64,000 nucleotides of DNA from Candidatus Hydrogenedentota bacterium (GTDB taxonomy: Bacteria > Hydrogenedentota > Hydrogenedentia > Hydrogenedentales > SLHB01), in NCBI GenBank assembly GCA_019695095.1, contig JAIBAQ010000006.1, positions 1 to 64,000 on the forward strand. The letters run 5' to 3'. Under the pieces are notes generated by a model. It had not been told where the DNA came from and did not search any database. It saw only the letters and a list, made by a program, of their open reading frames with translations. Positions 17,142 through 25,088 of this stretch are shown here, one piece after another. The position numbers and the translations under genes were made by a program. The stretch's first letter is position 1; every line of letters starts with the position of its first letter.

Positions 17142-18457
17142 GTCGATGGAACGCAGTGTTGGGATGTTCGCTGATGGCGTTATGGGGGACCGTTGTTTTG
17201 TCCGCCCAAGAGCCGCAGGCGAAGGAGGGGACCGCCTTGGACCGCAAGACTACGTGGAGTGTCATGGAATTTGGAGCCGTACCTGACGAGACTACCGACA
17301 ATACCGCGGCCTTTCAGAAGGCGCTAGAGGCGGCGTCGGCTGTGGGAGGCGGCATTGTTGAAGTACCCGCGGGCAAATTCGGATTCGACGGTTCGCTGAA
17401 GTTTCCGAAGGACGTCACCTTGCGCGGAGTGTTCGCGTACTCGCCTGCCCACGCGGGCATTCGCGATAAGCGCGACGACGAAATGCCTGTATTCGGCACC
17501 GTGTTGTTGCCGCGCGCAGGCGCCGGTTCCGAGGAGGGCGCACCGTTCATTTCGCTGGATTCGAACTCCGTGCTGCAGGGCGTGTGCGTACACTACCCCA
17601 ATCAGAAAGCCGACGCGGAAGTGCCGACGCCTTATCCGTATACGGTTGCGATGCGCGGCAACAACTCGGCGGTGATCGATGTTGAGCTGCTCAATCCTTT
17701 TAATGCCATTGACGCCAGCCAGAACCAGCGCGTACTCATTCGCAACGTGCACGGACAGCCTATCCACATCGGCCTCTACATCGATCACATCTACGACATC
17801 GGGCGCGTCGAGAACGTGCACTGGAACCCGTGGTGGTCGTTGAACACGCCGGTATTCAAGTGGCAGATGGAACACGGAATCGCGTTCATCTTCGGGAAGA
17901 GCGACTGGCACTATGTGCTGAACACGTTCTGCTTCGGCTACAACATCGGCTATCAGTTCATCGAAACCAAGTCCGGTGTCACGAACGGAAACTTCGTTGG
18001 CATTGGCGCGGACAACTGCCGGATTGCCGTGTCGGTCGAGAATTCGTCGCCCATCGGCATCTTAATTACGAGCGGCGAGTTTGTGTCGTTCGATGGCCCC
18101 GACCCGACTATGGTGCGCGTCGAGAAGACCAACTCGGGGGCGGTCCGCTTCGTGAATTGCGCGTTCTGGGGGCCCTGCAACCGTATCGCCGTGATTGATG
18201 GTACCGGCGTAATCGGATTCAGCGACTGCACATTCCAGAACTGGGGCCACCGCGACAAGCCCGTTCACGCGATTGAGGCTGTTGGCGGCACGGTGCTGGT
18301 GCGCGGGTGTGAGTTCCACGAGGACAAGCCGCAGGTACTGCTCGGCGAAGGCGTCAAGCGCGCGATTGTCACGGAGAATGTTGTCGAGGGCCAAGTGCGA
18401 ATCGCCAACGAATCCAAGGGCAAGACCGTGGTAGACCAGAACATCGGCACGGAATAA
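17138..18457 (+). CDS. Exported right-handed beta-helix protein (pectate-lyase-3 type)
   Basis: A 439-residue secreted protein. The signal peptide ends near VVLSAQ. The first strand region, MEFGAVPDETTDNTAAFQKAL with GGGIVEVPAGKF, is the classic start of the pectate lyase superfamily/rhamnogalacturonase-like helix. The rest is repetitive beta-helix with short turns. No lyase residues could be assigned, so it may cut a polysaccharide or act as a sugar epimerase or binding scaffold. Its start overlaps the stop of the WecA-like gene by 4 bases, which ties it to surface-glycan synthesis or trimming rather than foreign pectin use (inference). Confidence 0.82.
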   Translation: MSRWNAVLGCSLMALWGTVVLSAQEPQAKEGTALDRKTTWSVMEFGAVPDETTDNTAAFQKALEAASAVGGGIVEVPAGKFGFDGSLKFPKDVTLRGVFAYSPAHAGIRDKRDDEMPVFGTVLLPRAGAGSEEGAPFISLDSNSVLQGVCVHYPNQKADAEVPTPYPYTVAMRGNNSAVIDVELLNPFNAIDASQNQRVLIRNVHGQPIHIGLYIDHIYDIGRVENVHWNPWWSLNTPVFKWQMEHGIAFIFGKSDWHYVLNTFCFGYNIGYQFIETKSGVTNGNFVGIGADNCRIAVSVENSSPIGILITSGEFVSFDGPDPTMVRVEKTNSGAVRFVNCAFWGPCNRIAVIDGTGVIGFSDCTFQNWGHRDKPVHAIEAVGGTVLVRGCEFHEDKPQVLLGEGVKRAIVTENVVEGQVRIANESKGKTVVDQNIGTE

Positions 18458-18464
18458 GCTCGCG

Positions 18465-19343
18465 TTAATCCGCACTCCAACGGCTTCCGTCGGCGAATAC
18501 GGTAACGAAATCGAATCGCGCGGAAGCCGTATCTATTTCCACGAGCGTGGCTCCCTTGCGCAGACGGTCCGCGCCGTAACCGCCGTGTCCCGCAGCGCGG
18601 CCATACGACAATACGATGCCATCCTCTTCGAACCAGAAGTCATTTGCGTGGCTGTGCCCGACGAAGCATGCGCGCACGTTGCCCGCGCGGCGTATGCCGT
18701 CGAAGAGCGTGCCGTCATCGTCCCAATACAAGACCTCCTCCTGGGCATAGCCTCGCGCGCGACCGTCGAGCCGCGCGGACTCGTATTGCTTCAGCGGAAT
18801 GTGGAAGTACGCGATGGCCGGAATCGCGCGGCCGCGTAGTAGTTGCAGGCGGTTCGATTCGTGCTCCAACCACGCGACGTCTTCTTGCGCGAGGGACCGG
18901 GCGCGCGAGTTCAGGAAGAAGATGTCCCAACACGCGACGCCCTCCGCCTGCACTTCCACGCGATAGTCTCCGTCGCCGTTCCCCAACGGCAACGACGCTC
19001 CCAGGGATGCCGCGCTGCGTGCCAACGCTTCGGCAACGGTGTCCGGATGGTCGTGATTGCCCGGCGTGAACGCCCAGGGGACGCCCAGCGACTCCACGAA
19101 GGCAAGGTCGCGCCGCATGACGAACGGCGCTCGCTCCGCGTCGTCGTCGCAGCACCAGATGTCGCCCGTCACCGCGAGCAGGGATGGCTGTGTGTGGTCC
19201 ACGATGGCACGCACGTCGGCGTAGGTCTGCTCCGCCGGTTCGTCTCCCTTGTCGCTGTGGAAGTCCGTAAGCTGCAGAATTCGAACGGATCGGTAACCGG
19301 AGGCATTTAGGACGGCATATGGATGTTCCAGTGATGGTGACAT
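18465..19343 (-). CDS. Metallophosphoesterase
   Basis: A calcineurin-like two-metal phosphoesterase of about 292 residues. The metal motifs occur in order: LTDFHSD (DxH), VTGDIW (GD), TPGNHDH (GNHD), and FVGHSHAND (GHxH). There is no signal peptide, so it is probably cytoplasmic. It resembles the Icc/Dcr2-type predicted phosphohydrolases; the substrate (nucleotide, phosphoprotein or other) cannot be told. ATG 19343 is chosen over in-frame GTG 19355. It converges with the beta-helix gene with only 7 bases between stops. Confidence 0.9.
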   Translation of the reverse strand: MSPSLEHPYAVLNASGYRSVRILQLTDFHSDKGDEPAEQTYADVRAIVDHTQPSLLAVTGDIWCCDDDAERAPFVMRRDLAFVESLGVPWAFTPGNHDHPDTVAEALARSAASLGASLPLGNGDGDYRVEVQAEGVACWDIFFLNSRARSLAQEDVAWLEHESNRLQLLRGRAIPAIAYFHIPLKQYESARLDGRARGYAQEEVLYWDDDGTLFDGIRRAGNVRACFVGHSHANDFWFEEDGIVLSYGRAAGHGGYGADRLRKGATLVEIDTASARFDFVTVFADGSRWSAD

Positions 19344-19457
19344 GATGCCCTTCACCTTATTTCGGATAGCGAATGGTACCGGAAACGGAGAGTCTGTTCG
19401 ACTTGGCCAGCCTCGGGACCCGTTCTGCCCTTTCCGTAGTTGACAGTTCCCCGGCTC

Positions 19458-19479
19458 CTTTCAGATGGCTTTCAGATGG
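19458..19479 (+). repeat. Two tandem 11 bp repeats upstream of a GH67N-like gene
   Basis: CTTTCAGATGG occurs twice back to back (19458-19468, 19469-19479), one helical turn apart. It lies between a TTGACA (19440) and a TTGACC (19483), ahead of the gene starting at 19552. A regulator-binding site is possible. The only -10 candidate (TACCCT, 19506) is weak. Confidence 0.45.
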
Positions 19480-19551
19480 CTGTTGACCTTTGGCGTGCCA
19501 ATGCTTACCCTATGCCAAATGTAATGACAATTTTTTTGGAAGGTCCGCAGC

Positions 19552-21450
19552 ATGAAGCACACCGTAGTCTATGGCGCTAACGCAACTCCCTTGGAACGAA
19601 ACGCTTGCGAAGATCTGAAGGCCGACCTCGAGAGAGTCGTAGGCGTTCCAGTCGCGCTTCATGAAGAGAGCGCCGGAAATCGCGACGAAGGAGCGGTCTA
19701 CCTCGTGGGTACCCCAGCGTCGTGCGGATGGGTGAGCATGTTGGCCGACCGCGGCGAGATTGAGATCTCGCGGGATATGCCCGGCAGCCAGGGCGGCATC
19801 ATGAAGCGTATTGAGCGCCCGGGGCTGGGGCCGCTCGTTGTGCTTGCCGGCAGCGACGCCAAAGGGGCGCAAAACGTCGTCTACGACTTCTCGCGTGACG
19901 TGCTTGGCGTGGACCCCTACCAGTACTTCACCGACTACTCGCCGGCGCTGCGTCCCGAGTTTCTTCCCAAGACGCTCGACCGCACCGTTGCGCCCCCCAA
20001 GGTTCCCATACTTTGCTATTTCGACAACGACGATGATGAGTTGGCCAACATGACGCAGCCGTATCTCCAGTTCGACAAAGCGACCTGGAAGGGCGTGCTC
20101 GACACGCTGGCGCGCACGCGCTACAACGCCATCGACCTGCACGACCATTTGGGGCGCAGCGAGTTCTTTCTCTGGGAGGACTACATCAAGTTGCGGCCCG
20201 ACTACCACACCGATCTGGAGTTGCTGGATTGGGTGATCGACTACGCCCACTCAAAAGGGATCATGGTGCAGATCCCCATGTATCTTGCCTGGGAGTTCAA
20301 GCACATCACCGAAGAAGAGGGCGTCTGCTGGTCGAAGTACAAGCACCGCTGGATCGAAACGTGGCAGTACTACATGAAGGATTCGCCGATCGGCAAGGCC
20401 GACCTCTTCTTAGACCGTCCGCGCAGCCAGATTTGGGATTGCCAATACAAGAGCGCCTGCGGTGAAGACACGGGCGCGGTGATGACGGAGGCGTTTACGG
20501 CCTTGCGCGACGTGGTGTTGGAGCACAATCCCCGCGCAACGCTCCTGTGCGATTTGTACGCGCACGGGCAGGACCTTTGGACCTCGGGCGCGTTTAGGCC
20601 TCCGAAGGACTACATCCTTCTGTGGCCGAACAACGGCTGGGGGCTGTTCAAACCCTTCCCGAAGGACAAGCGCGGCTATCGATTCGGCACGTACATGCAC
20701 GCGGGGTTCTGGCTGAATCACGTGGTTCAGGACCCCTATCCACGGCGCATTGAGCAGAGCATGAAGGAACTGCTCCTCACGCACGAAGCCGCGGAGTACT
20801 GTCTCGTTAACGGGCAGACGTTTCGCCATTTCATCCTCAACCTCGAAGCCTATTCGCGCGCCACGTATGCGCCGGAATCCTTCGACGGCGACGCCTTCTT
20901 CCGGCAGTGGGCCGCGCGTTACTTTGGGGACGCTGCGGCTCCGCACGTGGTCCGCGCGTTCGACCTGCTGCATGAAGTCAGCGGCGAAGGCTATGTCCGC
21001 CTGATCCACGAAGTCGTGGCCGCGGAGAAGGCGTGTCTCGCGAAAGAGGTTCCGGCAGATCTGGCGGCGCTTGAGAAGTCGGTAAAGGACACAGAAGCGC
21101 GGCTGGAGACGCTTCGCGCGGCGTTGCAGGAGGCTGAACAGGCCGATCAGGCAGCCAAGGACCAGGCGCATTTCTGCCACGACCACGTTGTGTTGCCGAT
21201 CCGCGTGTTTGCCGAGACCGTGGCGTTGCATTTGGAGCTGCAGAAGGCGTTGCTCGCGTGGGGACGCGACACGTCTACAGAGAATGCCAACGCGCATCTT
21301 CGCGAAGCGGCGCGGATTCTTCGCGCGCATTTAAAGACGCGCGAGGATGGCGATAAGAATCCCATGTGGAAGACGTGGTACGACCCGAAGAAGCGCAGAC
21401 CGAACGGGGGGTTCCCGGATTTGGGGAAACTGGAAGCCGCGCGCTTCTGA
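19552..21450 (+). CDS. GH67N/GH20-like glycosidase, apparently cytoplasmic
   Basis: A 632-residue protein. Residues 1-150 resemble the N-terminal domain shared by alpha-glucuronidases and hexosaminidases (ERNACEDLKADLERVVG..., GSDAKGAQNVVYDFSRDVLG). About 165-480 reads as a TIM barrel (ARTRYNAIDLHDHLGRSEFFLWEDY; YAHSKGIMVQIPMYL). About 490-620 is helical, probably coiled coil. There is no signal peptide, unlike the similar protein at 45.7 kb, so it may act on imported oligosaccharides. Its catalytic acids cannot be named safely. The start follows a GGAAGG site. Family level only. Confidence 0.7.
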   Translation: MKHTVVYGANATPLERNACEDLKADLERVVGVPVALHEESAGNRDEGAVYLVGTPASCGWVSMLADRGEIEISRDMPGSQGGIMKRIERPGLGPLVVLAGSDAKGAQNVVYDFSRDVLGVDPYQYFTDYSPALRPEFLPKTLDRTVAPPKVPILCYFDNDDDELANMTQPYLQFDKATWKGVLDTLARTRYNAIDLHDHLGRSEFFLWEDYIKLRPDYHTDLELLDWVIDYAHSKGIMVQIPMYLAWEFKHITEEEGVCWSKYKHRWIETWQYYMKDSPIGKADLFLDRPRSQIWDCQYKSACGEDTGAVMTEAFTALRDVVLEHNPRATLLCDLYAHGQDLWTSGAFRPPKDYILLWPNNGWGLFKPFPKDKRGYRFGTYMHAGFWLNHVVQDPYPRRIEQSMKELLLTHEAAEYCLVNGQTFRHFILNLEAYSRATYAPESFDGDAFFRQWAARYFGDAAAPHVVRAFDLLHEVSGEGYVRLIHEVVAAEKACLAKEVPADLAALEKSVKDTEARLETLRAALQEAEQADQAAKDQAHFCHDHVVLPIRVFAETVALHLELQKALLAWGRDTSTENANAHLREAARILRAHLKTREDGDKNPMWKTWYDPKKRRPNGGFPDLGKLEAARF

Positions 21451-21594
21451 TTGGGATTCTGCGGTAATGTTTCAAGCTAGGTCCTTCGTCCGCCTGAGGC
21501 GGACTCAGGATGACAAGCTGGCGTAACGTAGCCTCGTTGGCTGCAGTTCGGTAGCGCCCGCGATCGGCGAACAATGCAGTTGTCGTCATGCAGG

Positions 21595-21855
21595 ACTTGT
21601 AGCGGAATGGAGACCTGACGGTCGTAAGAGTGGCTGGGTCAGGAGACCCCGCCACAGCGTGGTGAGACTTGTAGTGGAACGGAGACCTGACGGTCGTAAG
21701 AGTGGCTGGGGTCAGGAGACCCCGCCACAGCGTTGTGAGACTTGTAGTGGAATGGAGACCTGACGGTCGTAAGAGTGGCTGGGGTCAGGAGACCCCGCCA
21801 CAGCGTGGTCGTAAGAGTGGCTGGGTCAGGAGTCCCCGCCACAGCGTGGTTGCGG
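21595..21855 (+). repeat. 72-73 bp tandem repeat, about 3.6 copies, each a strong hairpin
   Basis: Units begin at 21595, 21667 and 21740; a partial unit starts at 21809. Each holds GACCTGACGGTC and then a long hairpin: outer arms GTGGC/GCCAC, inner arms GGGGTC/GACCCC with loop AGGA. Copies differ by single bases and one inserted G. There are no unique spacers. Confidence 0.93.
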
Positions 21856-21884
21856 TTTGGTAGCGTCCACGCTTGTATGAAAGA

Positions 21885-21903
21885 GGCAGGCAGGATGCCT
21901 GCC
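21885..21903. repeat. Perfect 8 bp hairpin
   Basis: GGCAGGCA and TGCCTGCC with a GGA loop, just after the tandem array and 96 bases before the next start codon. It may terminate or stabilise RNA, but no T-run follows. Confidence 0.6.
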
Positions 21904-21998
21904 ACACGTTGTTCGGAGAGCGGTGGATGGCGGAAGCGGTTGACACGTTTCGCGGTGGTGCCTAGACTGGCTCGGGGGCGATGCAAGGAGAAGGCGGC

Positions 21999-22598
21999 AT
22001 GAGGTCGGGCGGTGTTGTGTGGGTATGCGGGATTGCGATGGTTGTCGCGCCGTCGGTGGTCAATGCCCATGATTCGCTTGAGCGGTATGTTCAGCATGCG
22101 GCCGTTGTGAGTGTCACTCCCGAGAACATCGACATTACGCTTGAAATCTCGTTCAACTCGCATGATTCGCAGGATGAGCGTCGCATCATGGATACGAATC
22201 GTGATGCGGTCCTTTCGGATGAGGAAAAGAAAGTCTATCTCAACCAGGTCCTCGCGGACGTTGCGAAGCGCGTGGCGCTTCGCGTCGACAACGAGGAAGT
22301 GCGGTTGGTTCCGCTGTATGACCCGGAGTTGGATTTCTACGATTCGAGCGATCTGGAGGAGCATCCCCATCTCCTTCGAATCTTCTTGTTCGCGCGAACG
22401 CCCGCGACGTTGAACAAAGGCAGCGATATCCAACTGGAAGATCGCCTTTGGGAAGCCAAGCCTGCGATGCTTCAAGCGCGCGTGAAAGACAGCAGCGGCA
22501 TTAATTTGGTTGCCAAGCAATCAGGTACCGCCTTGCGTCTGGATGACGGAAGAGACAAGCGGTTTTTGCATTGGACGTGTACCGCGTTTCGCAAGTAA
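21999..22598 (+). CDS. Exported protein of unknown function with one EF-hand-like loop
   Basis: A 199-residue protein with a signal peptide (VWVCGIAMVVAPSVVNA). Residues about 58-72 contain DTNRDAVLSDEE, which fits an EF-hand calcium loop (D-x-N-x-D, Glu at position 12). The rest is beta-rich with no family I recognise. ATG 21999 is chosen over ATG 21981 because AAGGAG lies 8 bases before it. It precedes the CehA/McbA-like gene by 38 bases on the same strand and both are exported, so they may be co-expressed. Confidence 0.65.
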   Translation: MRSGGVVWVCGIAMVVAPSVVNAHDSLERYVQHAAVVSVTPENIDITLEISFNSHDSQDERRIMDTNRDAVLSDEEKKVYLNQVLADVAKRVALRVDNEEVRLVPLYDPELDFYDSSDLEEHPHLLRIFLFARTPATLNKGSDIQLEDRLWEAKPAMLQARVKDSSGINLVAKQSGTALRLDDGRDKRFLHWTCTAFRK

Positions 22599-22636
22599 CT
22601 CGCGGCGAGTGGTCGCCGCACACGAGGAGAATGCCC

Positions 22637-24781
22637 ATGAGACGGATAGCGCTGGTTCTTGCCTTCCTTGCAGGTTCATCGTGTTTTGCGCTCGATGAAG
22701 TGCTTAAGGGCGCCACCGACATGACCGGCGAGCTGTCACGTGCCGGGAAACATCTGTTCGATGGGGCGGTCCAAGGAGAATTGGACGCGGTGAACCGCGA
22801 GCTGCGCGAGTCGCAGGACGCGTATAACCAGGCCAACGATGAGGCAGGCAAGACGGCCGCGATGGAACGGCGCAATCGGATGGCGACACACTTGCAGGAA
22901 CTTTTGGAAGCGTGCCCCGGTAAGCTGCCAATCGGTTTTGGCGAGACGTACACGGTTCTTCCGGCAACGACGCCGCCCGCGTTTCCGGGCGATGCAGGGG
23001 TGATGTTGTTTCGTGTGGATGCGGGAGATGGCCCGCAACGGTGCGCGCGCGTCGATTTCGATTTCTCAAAGGTGTCGCATCCGCATTTGCAGGTTAAGGT
23101 AAAGCCGGGTTGCGTGACGTGGGTATTGCTGAACTTCACGCACGTCCCTTTGCTGAAGACGCAGGCAGAACTTGAGTTCGCCGTCGAAGACAGTGAGAAA
23201 AAGACGCTGCTTCCGCTGACCATCACGTCGCAGGCCCCGGGAACATTGCGCATAAGCGTCCTCTCGGAAGCAACAGGCAAGCCGGTCCCCGCGATGGTTC
23301 GTATCGTGCGGAAGTCCGATCAGCATTTTGTCGAGCCGCCGAACGCCGTGGATTTCGGGCCGCTGTTCGATAGTCAAGGAATGGCAACCGCGCGGCGCAA
23401 CTCGAACTTGCCGGGAAAACTGGCGGGGTCATGCTGGTGTGTGCCGGGTCCTTTCGACGCGACGGTGTCGCCGGGCGAGTACGAGGTCGTGGTCCATCTG
23501 GGTATCGAGCACTTGCCGGTATTCGACACGGTCGCGATTGCATCGTGTGAGACCGTGGAGCGAACGTACCGGTTGCGGCGGTGGGAGAACATGACGAAGC
23601 GGGGCTGGTATTCCGGCGACGACCACGTGCATTGCCAGATTCTCAGCGACTCGGACGCGCGGCGGCTTATGACCTGGATCAAAGCGGAGGACGTTCACGT
23701 CGCCAACGTCGTCAAGATGGGGGACATCTATCGTACGTGGTTTGAGCAACGCGGGTTTGGTCCCAAGTACCGCGTGCAGGACGGCACCTACGTGTTGTCG
23801 CCGGGCCAGGAGTGTCCGCGCACCCACGATGAGCTTGGCCACACGTTGCACATGAACATCAAAGACATGATTCGCGACACGGGCCAGTATTATCTGTACG
23901 ACACCGTCTTTGATGAAGTGCAGCGGCAAGGCGGGCTTTCCGGTTACGCTCACGTGAATTCCGGAATCTTCTACGTTCACCGCGACATGACTCTCAACAT
24001 CCCCAAGGGGAAAGTCGATTTCGTCGAATTGCTGCAGTTCGCGGCGTTGGGCACGGACATCTACTATGACTTTCTCAACCTGGGGTATAAGGTGACGGCA
24101 TCGGCGGGCAGCGACGTGCCGTGGGGCGGCACGGTCGGCGAGGTGCGCGCATACGCCTATCTCGGGAAGAAGAAATTTACGGTCGACCGCTGGTTTGACG
24201 CCGTCGGCAAAGGACGGACATTCGTCACCAATGGGGTGATGCTTGAATTGACGGTGGACAAAGCCCTTCCCGGCGACGAGATGGAGATCGATGGAGAGCG
24301 GGAACTGAAGGTTCACGCCAAGGCGTGGGACAGCGGCGAGTATGCGACGCCCACGGCGCTGGAACTCGTTGTGCTCGGTGACACCTTTAAGCGCGAACAG
24401 TCCGCCGATCCCAACAAGACCGAATTGAGCATCGACTGCACGATACCCTCCGGAAACGGGTTCTGGATCGCGGCGCGCGCCGAAGGCAGCGATGGATCGC
24501 GGGCGCATACCACGCCGATCTACGTTGTGCGCAAAGGGCTGCGTTTCTGGAAATACGATGCGGTGGATGACCTCATCGCGAAACGCATGGCGAGCCTGGC
24601 GGAGATTGAGACCATCGTTGCCGAGGCTGTCGATAAAGACAAGCGCGGAGAACTCGAAGGCAAGCGCGTGAAGAAATTGCTTGCGGAACAGGGTCCGGCA
24701 TTGTTGGAACGTGTCGCGGCCGCACGGGCGATCTACGAGGATCTCAAGGCCGTGGCCGCGAAAGAAGCGTCGTTGCGGTAA
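22637..24781 (+). CDS. CehA/McbA-family exported metallohydrolase-like protein
   Basis: About 714 residues. Signal peptide MRRIALVLAFLAGSSCFA; a helical, coiled-coil-like stretch follows (about 30-95). A beta domain (about 200-310) precedes a PHP-type metal-dependent domain (about 325-560) with GDDHVHCQ as the first metal motif, ANVVKMGD, GYAHVNSG, and SAGSDVPWGG near its end. The family includes CehA and McbA, which cleave carbaryl-type esters, but most members have unknown substrates. An Ala/Lys/Glu-rich helical tail closes the protein. ATG 22637 is preferred because AGGAG stands 7 bases upstream. Confidence 0.75.
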   Translation: MRRIALVLAFLAGSSCFALDEVLKGATDMTGELSRAGKHLFDGAVQGELDAVNRELRESQDAYNQANDEAGKTAAMERRNRMATHLQELLEACPGKLPIGFGETYTVLPATTPPAFPGDAGVMLFRVDAGDGPQRCARVDFDFSKVSHPHLQVKVKPGCVTWVLLNFTHVPLLKTQAELEFAVEDSEKKTLLPLTITSQAPGTLRISVLSEATGKPVPAMVRIVRKSDQHFVEPPNAVDFGPLFDSQGMATARRNSNLPGKLAGSCWCVPGPFDATVSPGEYEVVVHLGIEHLPVFDTVAIASCETVERTYRLRRWENMTKRGWYSGDDHVHCQILSDSDARRLMTWIKAEDVHVANVVKMGDIYRTWFEQRGFGPKYRVQDGTYVLSPGQECPRTHDELGHTLHMNIKDMIRDTGQYYLYDTVFDEVQRQGGLSGYAHVNSGIFYVHRDMTLNIPKGKVDFVELLQFAALGTDIYYDFLNLGYKVTASAGSDVPWGGTVGEVRAYAYLGKKKFTVDRWFDAVGKGRTFVTNGVMLELTVDKALPGDEMEIDGERELKVHAKAWDSGEYATPTALELVVLGDTFKREQSADPNKTELSIDCTIPSGNGFWIAARAEGSDGSRAHTTPIYVVRKGLRFWKYDAVDDLIAKRMASLAEIETIVAEAVDKDKRGELEGKRVKKLLAEQGPALLERVAAARAIYEDLKAVAAKEASLR

Positions 24782-24868
24782 AGGCTGGGATCAAAGGACA
24801 GCAGGGACAGCAATGACAACAAAGACGATAAGCAGGTAGGAGTTGTATCCGGAAGAGTCTCTCGTCGT

Positions 24869-24945
24869 GAGTCTGTCAGACTCTGTGCCGGTCCGTGTCA
24901 GTCTTTGTTCGTCTGTGTGAGTCCGTGGCGGTCCGTGTAAATCTA
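24869..24945. repeat. Degenerate GTCxGTG repeats with a palindrome between convergent genes
   Basis: GAGTCTG-T-CAGACTC (24869-24883) is a perfect odd palindrome. After it, GTCCGTG/GTCTGTG units recur and GGTCCGTGT occurs twice. It lies between the ends of the CehA-like and FeoB-associated genes. Confidence 0.6.
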
Positions 24946-24948
24946 CGG

Positions 24949-25086
24949 CTATCGGGAAGTCTCTTGCTTTTCGTTGGCCCCGCAGCCTGAACAATGGCAG
25001 GACTTGCCGCTGAGCGTGCGGCTTACCGACCACACGACATAGGCCACGCTTGCTGCAACGATGATGAGGGCAACGGCAAGTTCCAT
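24949..25086 (-). CDS. FeoB-associated Cys-rich membrane peptide
   Basis: A 45-residue peptide with one membrane helix (LAVALIIVAASVAYVVWSV) followed by a cytoplasmic tail with a C-x-C-x2-C cluster (SCHCSGCG). This matches the small FeoB-associated Cys-rich proteins that take the place of FeoC in many bacteria and may bind iron or help FeoB assemble. The frame is open to 25242, but ATG 25086, 2 bases after the feoB stop, gives the family-like peptide. It is the last gene of the feo operon. Confidence 0.85.
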   Translation of the reverse strand: MELAVALIIVAASVAYVVWSVSRTLSGKSCHCSGCGANEKQETSR

Positions 25087-25088
25087 GA

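Larger units (their letters stand above)
21451..21998. other. Gene-free stretch with a tandem repeat array
   Basis: Contains about 145 bases with nothing recognised, then the 72 bp tandem array (21595-21855), then a separate strong hairpin (21885-21903), then the leader of the EF-hand-like gene. Confidence 0.7.

Noticed and set aside
21595-21855. CRISPR array
   Set aside because: Repeats are head to tail with no unique spacers, units are 72-73 bp, and no cas gene is present.
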